A stretch of 53,550 nt of DNA from an uncultured Acetobacteraceae bacterium (GTDB taxonomy: Bacteria; Pseudomonadota; Alphaproteobacteria; Acetobacterales; Acetobacteraceae). Of the stretch, positions 17,279 to 27,268 are shown one piece after another. The notes beneath the pieces are model-generated. The model was not told the DNA's origin and searched no databases. It saw only the letters and a list, made by a program, of their open reading frames with translations. The position numbers and the translations under genes are program-made. How positions within the stretch are numbered: position 1 is the first letter of the stretch; the number at the start of each line of letters is the position of its first letter. The stretch covers positions 1 to 53,550 of the forward strand of contig CAIXEA010000056.1 in the NCBI GenBank assembly GCA_903918315.1, written 5' to 3'.

Positions 17279-18340
17279 TCAGCCTGTCATCGAATCCGTT
17301 GAATCGGCACGCCCGGACGTACGACGGGACAGCCGCCGCAATGTCGCGACACCCCGAAGATAGGCCTTCATCGGCTCCGAAGGCGAGCCCATCACCTCCG
17401 CGCCCGCCGGTACAGTGTTTATCACACCTGACTGGGCTGCCACCTTCGCTCCTTTGCCGATCCTCACATGCCCGACCACACCGACCTGCCCGCCGAGCAT
17501 GACAAAGTCCTCAAGCGTTGTAGAGCCGGAAATGCCACTTTGGGCCACGATGACGCAGCATCGACCAATTTTTACATTGTGGGCGATTTGCACGAGATTA
17601 TCGAGACGGCTGCCAGCCCCGATCACGGTGTCATGCAACGATCCCCGGTCGATGCAGGAATTGGCCCCGATCTCGACATCATCCTGGATCACGACGCGGC
17701 CGATCTGCGGCACGTCCAGGAAGCCCTCCGAGGTGATCGCGAAACCGAAACCCTCCTGCCCGACACGAACTCCGGGATAAAGATAGACCCGATCCCCCAG
17801 CAGGGCGTGGGAGACACTCACATGCGCGCCGATGCGGCAATCACGTCCGAGGATGACACCATCACCAATGACCGCCATGGGACCGATGCGACACCGCACC
17901 CCGATTTGAGCGCCTGCGCCAACAATGGCCATTGGGCCGACCTCGGCTGTCGGGTCAATCACGGCCTCGGGGGACACGACCGCGGTGGGGTGAATGCCCG
18001 GCCGAACGGGTGGACGCGGGAAAAACAGGGCTGCGGTCCGCGCCCAGGCCGCGTAAGGCTCCCTGGTCACGATCGCGACCGCCGTATCTGGTACGCGCGA
18101 TTCCATCTCGGGATTCACGATCACCGCGCCGGCCTGGGTCGCGGCCAACGCGGACGCGTATTTACGATTGTCCAGGAAGCTGACCTGATCAGGCCGTGCT
18201 GTTTGCAAAGGCGCAACGCCGGTCAGCATCAACCGGCGCGGCGCAGCTTGCCCCTGCGCCGCATCGGCCACCGCCGCCAGGGTCTGAGGGCCGGATGTAT
18301 CGAAAAACCGGGGATCCCCAGCGATTTCGAGCCGCTCCAT
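17279..18340 (-). CDS. lpxD: UDP-3-O-acylglucosamine N-acyltransferase LpxD
   Basis: This 353-aa enzyme adds the second acyl chain in lipid A synthesis. It has an N-terminal UDP-binding domain with DQVSFLDNRKYASAL, a left-handed beta-helix of hexapeptide repeats (about residues 110-290) and the catalytic His in NLVQIAHNVKIG. The ATG at 18340 is preferred to a TTG four codons upstream because GGGGGC lies just before it. It follows skp by 15 bases and precedes fabZ by four, in the usual bamA-skp-lpxD-fabZ-lpxA order. Confidence 0.96.
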   Translation of the reverse strand: MERLEIAGDPRFFDTSGPQTLAAVADAAQGQAAPRRLMLTGVAPLQTARPDQVSFLDNRKYASALAATQAGAVIVNPEMESRVPDTAVAIVTREPYAAWARTAALFFPRPPVRPGIHPTAVVSPEAVIDPTAEVGPMAIVGAGAQIGVRCRIGPMAVIGDGVILGRDCRIGAHVSVSHALLGDRVYLYPGVRVGQEGFGFAITSEGFLDVPQIGRVVIQDDVEIGANSCIDRGSLHDTVIGAGSRLDNLVQIAHNVKIGRCCVIVAQSGISGSTTLEDFVMLGGQVGVVGHVRIGKGAKVAAQSGVINTVPAGAEVMGSPSEPMKAYLRGVATLRRLSRRTSGRADSTDSMTG

Positions 18341-18355
18341 CGGTGCCCCCAATAC

Positions 18356-19297
18356 CTAATGCTTTTGCACCGGCTTCGGAGGCGACGGCTGTGGCGGCGT
18401 CGGCGTTGCCTGAACCGGGGCCGATGACGGTTCAGCGATCGGCGTCGGTGAGCCAGTGCCGGTGGTAATGCTACCAGGCGCCGCACCTGGCGTGGGAACC
18501 AACGACAGAACCGAAACATTATCCGGCGGCACGACCACGGTCGGCAGGATCTGGTTCAATACCTCGACCACCTGCGGCGTGAGGTCGAAATCGGTTGATG
18601 TGCCGAGCAATTGCGCCCGATTAAGCACCAAATTCACCCCCCGCGACACCGCGACCTGCTGAGCGACCGGCTCAAGCGCACGATCGACCTGGGCCATGAC
18701 ATACTGGCCGGCCTCTTGGATGATACGGTTCCGTTCGCCAAATTTGCGACGGGAGTCGTTGACTCGATCTTCGTATTCACGCTCTTTCGCCCGGATCTGC
18801 TCAGGTGTCATCTTCGAGCGATCCCGCATCAGAGCCTGCCCCAGGTCCCGCAAGGCCAGCTGCTCTTTCTGCGCATCTTCATTGAGTTTCTGGCGACGTG
18901 CGCCCAATTCTTTATCCGCCGCCTGATAGGCGGTCGACAACCGCAGAACATCGGGCACCGACAGAATGCCTATCACGGCAGCCGGGGGTGGTGCGCCCTT
19001 CGGCAAAGTCGGTATGGCCGGGGCGGGCGGCAGCTGAACCTGAATCTGCTGCCGCGGGGCCTGACCGTCGTCAGCCTGCCCCATCCCATCACCGCCAAAA
19101 GCCGGCGCCATACCACCGGGCTGGGGTCCGGGGGCGGGACGTGCTGGCGAGCGGGCCGGTCCGCCAGTCGCGGGGCGTTGCTGGCCAGGCACGAACCATT
19201 CGGGATTGCCTGACTGCTGCGCGGACGCCGCCAGCGGCTGCCATGCCATCGCGACGGCGGCAATGACGCCGGCCGCCTTCAACCTATACTGGAGCAT
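18356..19297 (-). CDS. skp: OmpH/Skp-family periplasmic chaperone with long low-complexity flanks
   Basis: This 313-aa protein occupies the skp position between bamA and lpxD. A signal peptide (RLKAAGVIAAVAMAWQPLAASAQ) leads into a Pro/Gly/Gln-rich region to about residue 100. A Skp-like core follows, beginning IGILSVPDVLR, with a charged coiled helix rich in K, E, R and Q. The C-terminus is again Pro/Thr/Ser-rich. Typical Skp is about 160-200 aa, so the flanks nearly double the length. The ATG at 19297 overlaps the bamA stop (TGATG). Role by context: holding unfolded outer-membrane proteins for BamA. Confidence 0.85.
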   Translation of the reverse strand: MLQYRLKAAGVIAAVAMAWQPLAASAQQSGNPEWFVPGQQRPATGGPARSPARPAPGPQPGGMAPAFGGDGMGQADDGQAPRQQIQVQLPPAPAIPTLPKGAPPPAAVIGILSVPDVLRLSTAYQAADKELGARRQKLNEDAQKEQLALRDLGQALMRDRSKMTPEQIRAKEREYEDRVNDSRRKFGERNRIIQEAGQYVMAQVDRALEPVAQQVAVSRGVNLVLNRAQLLGTSTDFDLTPQVVEVLNQILPTVVVPPDNVSVLSLVPTPGAAPGSITTGTGSPTPIAEPSSAPVQATPTPPQPSPPKPVQKH

Positions 19298-21660
19298 CAA
19301 AACCTCGTCCCAAATCCAAAGCGGAACACCTGCGTCTGATCGCCGGGTTGCCGCACAACGAAAGGCGCCAGATCGACGTTGATCAGACCAAACTGCGTGC
19401 GCCAGGAAATACCCACACCAGCGCCGATGCGTGGCGTAGCAGATGCCGTGATCTGACAGGCCGAGCCGTTGGCTTCAACGCAATTGCTGAAATTCTTGAA
19501 CTTCGCGTCAGTCAGCGCGCCCACATCCACGAATGCGCGCCCGTTCAATCCAAGGTCAGCCGATACGGGCAACGGGAACCGCAATTCCGTCGTTTGCGTC
19601 CAAATGAGTCGCCCGCCGAGGGGGTCGCCAGACACCGAATCGTGCGGACCGGCGCCGCCGGTTTGGAAGCCACGCAGATTGTCACCACCCAGGAAGAAGC
19701 GGTCGATGATCAGATCACGCCCGCCCATGAAGTGCAGGTAGCCGATATTCCCGGCAACCTTGACCCCCCAATCGGCATTTCCGGTCAGGAAGTCCAAGGG
19801 CACGTAGTAGGCACCATTCCAATTGCCGCGCAGATACCGGGCGTCTCCCCCCAGGCCCGCGAAATCGACACCAATTTCGGATATGAAACCCGTGTGCGGC
19901 GTGATCCGGCTATCGCGGTAATCCAGTGTGACGACGTTGCTGAGCTGCGAGAGGACCGTCTGACCGGCTTCATTGAGGATGAACGGGCTGGCACCGGAAT
20001 ACACATTCGACACGGTCCGGTCGACGAGCGAGTAGCTCCAGACCTGACGCAGATGATCGGTGAACTGGTAGCCTGCGCGCAGCGCAAACCCAACGCGACG
20101 CTCGTCATACGGCTCCGTGCCCAGATAGTTACTCTGGATCAGGAACACATCCACACCGGCGACGAAATTGCGATCCAGAAAATACGGATCGGTGACCGAT
20201 AGGTTGATGGAGCTGCGCTTTTCCGCGAGCACGCCGTTGATGCTGGCATTGATCCCCGTACCAACGAGGTTGCGTTCACCGAGCCCGATATTGACCAGCG
20301 CGCCGGCGTCGCTGGAATAACCACCACCGAAGCTGACCTCACCGGTCGATTTTTCCGTCACGGCCACGGTCAGTGCCGCACGGTCGGGGGCGGAACCCGG
20401 CGCATTGGTGACTTCGGCCGCGGTAAAATAGCCAAGGTCCGTCAAACGCGTCCGAGATTTACGAATCGCGGACGCGTCGAAGGCATCCCCCTCGGCGATC
20501 CCAAGTTCCCGACGAACGACTTTGTCCTTGGTACGAACATTGCCGGTGATATCGATCCGCTCGACGAACACCCGGGGGCCTTCGCCCACGTCGTAGGTCA
20601 GGTCGATCGTATGCTTGTCGAGGTCGCGTTTGACCTTCGGCTTGACCTCGACAAAGGCGTAACCCCGGGAGTGAACGGCTTCCTCAAGGGCATCGGCCGT
20701 CTTGCCGACAGCGTCGCCGTTGTACCAATCACCTTCCGACATCAGCAGCTTGTCGCGCAGATCGTCGCCAGCGAGGTTCCGCAACTGTGAGTTCACGGTC
20801 ACCTTGCCAAAATGATAGCGCTCCCCTTCCGAAATCGTGAATGTCACGAAGAAGGAAGTGCGGTCCGGGGACAGTTCCGCGCGGGCATCCCGCACCTCAA
20901 AGTCGGCATAGCCTTTTTTGAGGTAGAAGCGCCGCAGCAGCTCTTTATCGAAATTCAAACGGCCCGGATCATACTGATCCGACGAGGACAGAAACCGCCA
21001 CCAGGCCTGTTCCCGTGTATCGACCACATCCGTCAGCGTACTTTGGCTGAAAGCCTTGTTGCCGATGACCACGATCTTGCTGACCAGCGTCACCTGCCCA
21101 TCATCGATCTGGAACACAACGTCGACGCGGTTCTGATCGAGTTTGATGATTTTCGGCTCGACCGTCGTGTTGAAATAGCCACGGCCAGCATACAGATCGA
21201 GGATGTGCCGGCGATCACTTTCGGCCAAAGCGGAGGTGAAGACAGCGCGCGGACGCAGCTGCATATCCTTCATCTGCTCATCACTGATCTTGTGATTGCC
21301 CTCAAACGCGACCCGGTTGACGATCGGGTTCTCGACAACGCTGACGATCAATGTCGCGCCGTCGCGCACCAGCCGCACGTCCTGGAACAGGCCCGTCGCA
21401 AACAGCACTTTCAGGCTGCGGTCGACCCGATCCTGATCAAACGCGTCACCGGCCTGGATCAGCAAAAAGGAACGGATCGTCCCTTCTTCGATTCGCTGGT
21501 TGCCCTGCACCTTGATCGATTGAATGGCACCAGCGGCGAACACGGCCGGAGCCGGTCGGGCCGCCGGGCGCGGAGCCGCGCGCTGCTGAGCCAGCGCTGG
21601 CCCGGCCATAGAGCCGGTGAGCAGAAAGGCGGCAATGAGCCGCGCGGCGCGAGTTGGCAT
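19297..21660 (-). CDS. bamA: Outer membrane protein assembly factor BamA
   Basis: This 787-aa Omp85 protein is the core of the BAM complex that inserts beta-barrels. A signal peptide (ARLIAAFLLTGSMAGPALAQ) is followed by an Ala/Pro-rich stretch, five POTRA domains (about residues 45-385; first at IQSIKVQGNQRIEEGTI) and a 16-strand barrel. LRGFQ, the L6-loop motif, lies in the barrel and the C-terminus ends in Phe. The ATG at 21660 is chosen because it begins the signal peptide; an open stretch upstream has no such character. rseP ends 144 bases upstream. Confidence 0.97.
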   Translation of the reverse strand: MPTRAARLIAAFLLTGSMAGPALAQQRAAPRPAARPAPAVFAAGAIQSIKVQGNQRIEEGTIRSFLLIQAGDAFDQDRVDRSLKVLFATGLFQDVRLVRDGATLIVSVVENPIVNRVAFEGNHKISDEQMKDMQLRPRAVFTSALAESDRRHILDLYAGRGYFNTTVEPKIIKLDQNRVDVVFQIDDGQVTLVSKIVVIGNKAFSQSTLTDVVDTREQAWWRFLSSSDQYDPGRLNFDKELLRRFYLKKGYADFEVRDARAELSPDRTSFFVTFTISEGERYHFGKVTVNSQLRNLAGDDLRDKLLMSEGDWYNGDAVGKTADALEEAVHSRGYAFVEVKPKVKRDLDKHTIDLTYDVGEGPRVFVERIDITGNVRTKDKVVRRELGIAEGDAFDASAIRKSRTRLTDLGYFTAAEVTNAPGSAPDRAALTVAVTEKSTGEVSFGGGYSSDAGALVNIGLGERNLVGTGINASINGVLAEKRSSINLSVTDPYFLDRNFVAGVDVFLIQSNYLGTEPYDERRVGFALRAGYQFTDHLRQVWSYSLVDRTVSNVYSGASPFILNEAGQTVLSQLSNVVTLDYRDSRITPHTGFISEIGVDFAGLGGDARYLRGNWNGAYYVPLDFLTGNADWGVKVAGNIGYLHFMGGRDLIIDRFFLGGDNLRGFQTGGAGPHDSVSGDPLGGRLIWTQTTELRFPLPVSADLGLNGRAFVDVGALTDAKFKNFSNCVEANGSACQITASATPRIGAGVGISWRTQFGLINVDLAPFVVRQPGDQTQVFRFGFGTRF

Positions 21661-21804
21661 CAAAAGGCTGGTCTCCCCAATCGCGCGGCATCGAATGACG
21701 GCACCGCGGCAGGCCCCGGATACGGCGGGCGCCGGACAATAGCGACGGATGCCGACAAACACCAGTTGGCGCGCGCCACCGTTAGCGCGAACCGATCACA
21801 AAAA

Positions 21805-22917
21805 TCAGCCGATCAAACCCGCGACCCAGCGAAACAGGCCAAACGACGAGAGATCGTTCCACGTCGCAAAGATGAACAATGTCGCCAAAGCCGCCAAACC
21901 GGCGCGGAAACCGTATTCCTGTGCCTTGGGCGGAAGCGGTCGGCCGCGCACAGCCTCCAACGCATAAAACAGAAGGTGGCCGCCATCCAGGACGGGAATG
22001 GGAAAGAGATTGATGAGGCCGAGATTAACCGACAGCACGGCGATGAAGCCAATCATGCTGGCAAGTCCAAGCTGCGCCACCTTGCCTGACATCTGCGCGA
22101 TCCGCAGGGGACCCCCAAGCTCCTCCGAGCCGCGCGACCCGTTGACCATTTGCGCGATGCCATTGAACGTATCGGTGGTCACGGTCCAGGTCTGTGTCAC
22201 GCCGCCCGCGACCGCGGCCAGCACTCCGACCGGCACATACTCGACCTTGCCGCCGCGAATCCCGAGTTGGCCAACCTGCTTCCCGCCCGAGTCGCGGCTG
22301 CCGATGGTCACGTCGAGATCAACCGCATTGCCGCCACGGACGACGGTCACCTTGAACCGCTCCCCCGGATGGGCCATCACAATCCGCTGAATATCTTCAA
22401 AGGTCGCGGTTTGGTCTGCCCCAATGGCAGCGATTCGATCGTCCGCCAGAATCCCGCCGCGCGCGGCCGCACCATTGGCCAGCACTTCGCCAACCACCGG
22501 CACCGTGATCGGGCGCCCGACCGCGATGAACAGCACCGTAAACAGGACGGCCGCGAGAAGAAAATTCGCGATCGGGCCGGCCGCGACCACGATCGCCCGC
22601 GCGCCGACGGACTTATCGTGGAACACCTTGCCGGGCATCCAACCCGCCCGGACATCGTCGGGCACATCCTCGGGTCGTTCCTGACCATGCAATTTGACGT
22701 AGCCGCCCAAGGGCAGCCACGACAGCTTCCAGCGGGTGCCAACGCGGTCGGTCCATTCGGCGATGGTTTTGCCGAAGCCGATGGAAAACACTTCGACATG
22801 CACCCCGCACCAGCGCGCGGCGAGGTAGTGGCCCATCTCATGGAAAAACACCAAAACGCCGAGCACGGCCGCGAAGGCAGCACCGGTTCTCAGCAGATCG
22901 GGGAAATTTTGCAACAC
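21805..22917 (-). CDS. rseP: Site-2 membrane metalloprotease RseP/MmpA
   Basis: This 370-aa intramembrane zinc protease has the active site H26-E-M-G-H30 in the first membrane helix and the third ligand motif NLFPIPVLDGGHL near the C-terminus. Four membrane segments are visible. A single PDZ domain (about residues 125-205) lies between, whereas E. coli RseP has two; one is normal for Alphaproteobacteria (MmpA type). It cleaves membrane-bound anti-sigma factors or cell-cycle proteins. It lies between dxr (27-base gap) and bamA. Confidence 0.95.
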   Translation of the reverse strand: MLQNFPDLLRTGAAFAAVLGVLVFFHEMGHYLAARWCGVHVEVFSIGFGKTIAEWTDRVGTRWKLSWLPLGGYVKLHGQERPEDVPDDVRAGWMPGKVFHDKSVGARAIVVAAGPIANFLLAAVLFTVLFIAVGRPITVPVVGEVLANGAAARGGILADDRIAAIGADQTATFEDIQRIVMAHPGERFKVTVVRGGNAVDLDVTIGSRDSGGKQVGQLGIRGGKVEYVPVGVLAAVAGGVTQTWTVTTDTFNGIAQMVNGSRGSEELGGPLRIAQMSGKVAQLGLASMIGFIAVLSVNLGLINLFPIPVLDGGHLLFYALEAVRGRPLPPKAQEYGFRAGLAALATLFIFATWNDLSSFGLFRWVAGLIG

Positions 22918-22944
22918 GATGGCGGATCTTTCCTTACGGAACGC

Positions 22945-24168
22945 TCAAGGGACACGGTTCTGAATACGGTGTTCAGCGGCACGGCGCGCAGCCGTGTCAA
23001 GCGCCACGACCTCAGCCAAGGTATCAGCACGGGGCGTACCCATGACATCCAGAACATGCGCAACCGTACCCGCGATATCAAGGAAGCCGATACGCCTATT
23101 TAAGAAGGCATCAACGGCGACCTCATTGGCGGCATTGAGAATGGCGGGCGTCCCACCGCCGGCCCGCAACGCGGCGCGGGCCAGCCGCAGCGCGGGGAAC
23201 TGCACCAGATCGGGTTCCGCGAAATCCAGCCGTGCTACCGCTGCCAAATCCAGCCGAGGCGACGGAGTCGCCATGCGAAGCGGCCAGGCCAGCGTATGGG
23301 CGATGGGAATCCGCATGTCCGGGGACCCAAGCTGCGCCAGCACTGAGCCGTCCGTGTAGCAAACCATCCCGTGAACAACCGACTGCGGATGAATCAGTAC
23401 GCCGATCCGCGACTCATCCAAATCAAAAAGACGGGCCGCCTCGATCAGTTCGAGGCCCTTATTCATCATCGTCGCGGAATCGATGCTGATCTTGGCGCCC
23501 ATCGACCACACGGGATGGCGGAGCGCTGTCTCTGGTGTCGCGCGTGCCATTTCATCAAGCGTGGCTGTCCGGAAGGGACCACCGGATGCCGTCAGAATGA
23601 TCTTTTCAATTGCCCCATGATTGCCATCGGCAAGCGATTGAAAGATCGCGTTATGTTCAGAATCAACCGGCAGCAGCGTCGCGCCGGCGCTTCGCACCGC
23701 GTGCAACATCACTTCCCCGGCGCAGACCAGGGCTTCCTTGTTCGCCAACGCGACAAACCGCCCCCGCTCAATGGCTGCGAGCGTCGAGGCGAGTCCGGCC
23801 GCCCCGGTAATCGCGGCCATCGTCCAATCAGACGGCAACCGAGCGGCGGCGACCACGGCATCCGCTCCAGCTGCGACCGCGATATTGGTCCCGGCCAAGG
23901 CGGCCTTCAGCGCCGCATAACCGGCGGGATCCGCCACAACCGCCATTTCCGCGCCGAGGGCGATGGCCTGTTGCGCCAGCAGCGCGGTGTTGCGGCCAGC
24001 CACGAGCGCCTTGACCTGGAACCGGCCCGGCTCCGCCGAAAGCAACTCAATCGTCTGCGTTCCAACACTGCCGGTGCTTCCCAACACGCTGACAGTACGG
24101 GGTCCGCCGGGCGAAAGCACCGCCGCCGGGGGGCTGGAGTCGGCTTTTGATGGAACCGCGTCATTCAT
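22945..24168 (-). CDS. dxr: 1-deoxy-D-xylulose 5-phosphate reductoisomerase
   Basis: This 407-aa enzyme catalyses the second MEP-pathway step to isopentenyl diphosphate, supplying UppS. Motifs are the NADPH loop SVLGSTGSVGTQT, ALANKEALV, the metal/substrate residues in DSEHNAIFQ and ASGGPFR, and ISIDSATMMNKGLE. The ATG at 24168 overlaps the cdsA stop as ATGA; a TTG two codons upstream is less likely. The first 25 residues are an unconserved tail. Confidence 0.97.
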   Translation of the reverse strand: MNDAVPSKADSSPPAAVLSPGGPRTVSVLGSTGSVGTQTIELLSAEPGRFQVKALVAGRNTALLAQQAIALGAEMAVVADPAGYAALKAALAGTNIAVAAGADAVVAAARLPSDWTMAAITGAAGLASTLAAIERGRFVALANKEALVCAGEVMLHAVRSAGATLLPVDSEHNAIFQSLADGNHGAIEKIILTASGGPFRTATLDEMARATPETALRHPVWSMGAKISIDSATMMNKGLELIEAARLFDLDESRIGVLIHPQSVVHGMVCYTDGSVLAQLGSPDMRIPIAHTLAWPLRMATPSPRLDLAAVARLDFAEPDLVQFPALRLARAALRAGGGTPAILNAANEVAVDAFLNRRIGFLDIAGTVAHVLDVMGTPRADTLAEVVALDTAARRAAEHRIQNRVP

Positions 24169-24980
24169 TGCCAAATCTTTACTCCACGTCCCGCCATCAG
24201 CGCCAGCATCGCCGCAATGGGTGCCGCGAACAGCAGCGCATCCAGCCGATCAAGCAAGCCGCCATGGCCGGGGATAATCTGACTCGAGTCCTTGACCCCG
24301 AAGTGCCGCTTGATCAGGCTTTCGAGCAAGTCGCCCGACTGCGCCATCACCCCGAGACCGGCCGCGATGACGCACACCCGCCCCGGTTCGATCGCCGCCG
24401 AACCGGCACGCGCGACCGCAAGCGCAGCAATCATCGCCCCGAGCAGTCCACCGATGGCACCCGACCATGTTTTACCGGGCGAAATGGAGGGCGCAAGCCG
24501 GGGCCCGCCCACGAACCGGCCCGTGAGATAAGCCCCGATGTCACTGCACCAGACCAATAGAAGCAGAAACAACAGGTTGATGAGGCCAGCCTGATCATCC
24601 GCGCGAACCCAGAGCAGCGCCACGACCCCGAGGCCGATATAGGGCACGCCCGCCGCCAAGGTGCGGCCATGCGGCAGATCGCGACTCACCAGGCCCGTCG
24701 CCACCGTTCCGGCCGCGAGACACGCCAGACCCGCGCCCGCTTGCCCCGACATCGCGCAGCCGACCGCCGCAGCGACCGCGACTATCATCGACAAGCCCGC
24801 CAGGCCCGGCGCCAAAGCCCCACACAGTGCCACCCACTCCCATGCCATGCCGATCGCGGCACCTAGGACCATCACAGCGAAGGGCGTACCACCCAGCGCG
24901 ATGCATCCCAGCACCATGGGGCCCAATACCGCGGCGGAGATCACCCGGGTCCGCAAATCGCCCCAGCGCGATCCGGCCAT
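24165..24980 (-). CDS. cdsA: Phosphatidate cytidylyltransferase CdsA
   Basis: This 271-aa integral membrane enzyme makes CDP-diacylglycerol from phosphatidate and CTP. About seven membrane helices are visible, and the C-terminal CDS signature is complete: KRHFGVKDSSQIIPGHGG followed by DRLD. SPGKTWSGAIGG marks the preceding loop. The ATG at 24980 comes 19 bases after the uppS stop. A GTG further upstream would overlap uppS and is less likely. The stop overlaps dxr. Confidence 0.96.
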   Translation of the reverse strand: MAGSRWGDLRTRVISAAVLGPMVLGCIALGGTPFAVMVLGAAIGMAWEWVALCGALAPGLAGLSMIVAVAAAVGCAMSGQAGAGLACLAAGTVATGLVSRDLPHGRTLAAGVPYIGLGVVALLWVRADDQAGLINLLFLLLLVWCSDIGAYLTGRFVGGPRLAPSISPGKTWSGAIGGLLGAMIAALAVARAGSAAIEPGRVCVIAAGLGVMAQSGDLLESLIKRHFGVKDSSQIIPGHGGLLDRLDALLFAAPIAAMLALMAGRGVKIWQ

Positions 24981-24999
24981 GCGCCCCGAGGGTGCGGGC

Positions 25000-25752
25000 T
25001 CAGGCAGGACGTGCACCAAACCGGCGCTCACGCCCGGCAAAAGCAGCCAAAGCGGCCGCGAAATGCTGCGCGTCAAAGTCCGGCCACAGCACGTCGAGGA
25101 ACACCAACTCCGCATAGGCCGCCTGCCAGAGCAGAAAATTGGACAAGCGCTGCTCCCCGGAGGTGCGAATGATCAGGTCGGGGTCTGGAATCCCATCGGT
25201 GGACAGAAACCGGCCGAAGGTTTCTTCGGTCAAATCGGATCGGGCCAGTTTCCCGGCGGCCACGGCATCCGCCATGCCCCGTGCGGCGGCGAGGATCTCG
25301 GCGCGCGCACCATAGGACAGGGCCACCGTCAGATTGAGGCGCTTATTTCCCGCCGTATCGGCCTCCGCCTTCGCGAGGTCTTTCTGGATGCCTTCATCAA
25401 ACCGATCACGGTCACCGATGAAGCGCATTCGCACGCCATTCGATCCAAGCTCCGCGATCTCGGTCCGCAAATATTGCCGAAGCAAGCCGGTCAGATCCAG
25501 TACCTCACCGGCCGGCCGGCGCCAGTTCTCACTGCTGAACGCGTAAATCGTCAGCCAGTCGATCTTTTGACGCATCGCGGCTTCGATGGTCCGGCGGACC
25601 GCGCGGGCACCTTCTCTATGACCGGCCACGCGCGGCAGATGGCGCGCCGCGGCCCAGCGGCCATTGCCATCCATGATGATGGCGACATGGCGCGGTGGCG
25701 CGGCACACGGCTCCGTATTGATCAGGTGGGCCTCCGCGGGGATCAGCGGCAT
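25000..25752 (-). CDS. uppS: Undecaprenyl diphosphate synthase (cis-prenyltransferase)
   Basis: This 250-aa cytoplasmic enzyme extends farnesyl diphosphate with eight isopentenyl units to the lipid carrier for peptidoglycan and O-antigen. MDGNGRWA holds catalytic Asp28. AFSSENWRRP and RTSGEQRLSNFLLWQAAYAE are the other family blocks. The ATG at 25752 is eight bases after the frr stop. Confidence 0.97.
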   Translation of the reverse strand: MPLIPAEAHLINTEPCAAPPRHVAIIMDGNGRWAAARHLPRVAGHREGARAVRRTIEAAMRQKIDWLTIYAFSSENWRRPAGEVLDLTGLLRQYLRTEIAELGSNGVRMRFIGDRDRFDEGIQKDLAKAEADTAGNKRLNLTVALSYGARAEILAAARGMADAVAAGKLARSDLTEETFGRFLSTDGIPDPDLIIRTSGEQRLSNFLLWQAAYAELVFLDVLWPDFDAQHFAAALAAFAGRERRFGARPA

Positions 25753-25760
25753 CTTGGTTC

Positions 25761-26327
25761 TCAGACCTGCCGGATGTCCTTTTCCTTTTCGGCCAGAGCC
25801 TCATCGAGCCGCTTGATATAAGCGTCCGTGAGCTTCTGCACCTCGTCCTGCCACGTCTTGGCGACGTCCTCGCCAATTTCGTGCTTCTTCTCGAAGCCCT
25901 TGATTTGCTCCATGCCGTCACGGCGTACGCCACGGACCGCGATCTTGGCCCCTTCGGCGTATTTATGCGCGGTCTTGGCGAGTTCGGCGCGGCGTTCGGT
26001 GGTCAGCTGCGGCAGCGGAATGCGGATCATCATCCCGTCGATCATCGGGTTCAACCCGAGTCCCGCTTCGCGGATGGCCCGGTCGACGGCGCTCACCATT
26101 GACTTGTCCCAGACCTGAACCGTGAGCATGCGGGCTTCCGGCGCGCCAATCGTGCCGACCTGCGCCAGCGGCATTTCGGTGCCGTAAGCCGACACCCGGA
26201 CGGGCTCCAACAGGCCAGGATGCGCGCGACCGGTTCGTAGGCCATTGAATTCACGCTTCAACGTCTCGATCGCTCCGTCCATCCGGCGCGTCAAATCCGT
26301 CTTCAGCGCAGCGAGGTCGGCTGCCAT
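25761..26327 (-). CDS. frr: Ribosome recycling factor
   Basis: This 188-aa protein splits post-termination ribosomes with EF-G. Family blocks include [45 protein letters not shown] and the C-terminal [21 protein letters not shown]. Two good ribosome-site sequences (AGGAGG and AGGAAG) precede the ATG. An 86-base gap separates it from pyrH. Confidence 0.97.
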   Translation of the reverse strand: MAADLAALKTDLTRRMDGAIETLKREFNGLRTGRAHPGLLEPVRVSAYGTEMPLAQVGTIGAPEARMLTVQVWDKSMVSAVDRAIREAGLGLNPMIDGMMIRIPLPQLTTERRAELAKTAHKYAEGAKIAVRGVRRDGMEQIKGFEKKHEIGEDVAKTWQDEVQKLTDAYIKRLDEALAEKEKDIRQV

Positions 26328-26413
26328 CTTCCTGCCCTCCTATGGGTATTGGCGGGTTCCGAGCAACGATGCCGCGGGCCCAAACAACACAATCATGGCC
26401 GATTTTGGCCGGT

Positions 26414-27139
26414 TTATCGTGGTTCGATGATTTTCGTAAACCGGCCTTCGCCCCGCATGACCTGCGCAAACGCGCCCGGCGCATGGATATTGAAGACGAG
26501 GATCGGCAGATGGTTTTCACGTGCCAGGCTGATCGCGGCCGCGTCCATGACGGCCAGATCGCGCGAGAGCACGTCCAGATAGGTCAATTCCTCGAAGCGG
26601 GCCGCGTCCGGCACCTTGCGGGGATCCGCGGTATAGACGCCGTCCACCTGGGTGCCTTTCAGCAGCGCGTCACACCCCATTTCGGTGGCGCGCAACGCCG
26701 CGGCCGTGTCGGTGGTGAAGAACGGGTTGCCGGTGCCCCCGCCGAACACCACCACCCGCCCCTTTTCCATGTGCCGCATGGCGCGGCGGCGGATATAGGG
26801 TTCGCAGATGCTTTCCATCGGGATGGCCGACTGGACCCGGGTTTCAACGCCCGCCTTTTCCAGCGCGCTTTGCACCGCCAGCGCGTTCATAACGGTCGCC
26901 AACATGCCCATATAATCAGCCTGGGCCCGGTCCATCCCGGCGGACGCCGCCGAAACGCCGCGAAAGATATTGCCGCCGCCAATAACGATGCAGACCTGCA
27001 CGCCCATCGCGACGACATCGGAGATGTCCTTGGCGATCGCGCCCAGCGTGGCGGTATCAAGGCCGAACTCCCGTCGTCCCATCAACGCTTCGCCGGACAG
27101 TTTCAGCATGACTCGCTGGTAGGCCGGGTTCTGCGACAT
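26414..27139 (-). CDS. pyrH: UMP kinase
   Basis: This 241-aa amino-acid-kinase-fold enzyme phosphorylates UMP to [42 protein letters not shown] and GVYTADPRK are the expected substrate and ATP blocks. It sits between tsf and frr, the order shared by most proteobacteria. The gap to tsf holds a hairpin at 27232-27259. Confidence 0.97.
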   Translation of the reverse strand: MSQNPAYQRVMLKLSGEALMGRREFGLDTATLGAIAKDISDVVAMGVQVCIVIGGGNIFRGVSAASAGMDRAQADYMGMLATVMNALAVQSALEKAGVETRVQSAIPMESICEPYIRRRAMRHMEKGRVVVFGGGTGNPFFTTDTAAALRATEMGCDALLKGTQVDGVYTADPRKVPDAARFEELTYLDVLSRDLAVMDAAAISLARENHLPILVFNIHAPGAFAQVMRGEGRFTKIIEPR

Positions 27140-27231
27140 GGCGGTCTCGGGGAATCCAAAAGGGAATGGGCGAGGCGGGTCTACCGCGTTCGGGGCCGCT
27201 TGGGTAGGGGAAGGCGCACCCGGCCGCCCGT

Positions 27232-27259
27232 ACCATCCCCGGTCATGGCCGGGGATGGT
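27232..27259. repeat. CATCCCCGG-type hairpin between tsf and pyrH
   Basis: ACCATCCCCGG (27232-27242) pairs perfectly with CCGGGGATGGT (27249-27259), an 11-bp stem with a 6-base loop, 9 bases beyond the tsf stop on the minus strand. Related hairpins occur at 38612-38634 and 42711-42735. With no T-run it is more likely a mobile palindrome or mRNA stabiliser than a simple terminator. Confidence 0.7.
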
Positions 27260-27268
27260 GGATCGCGA

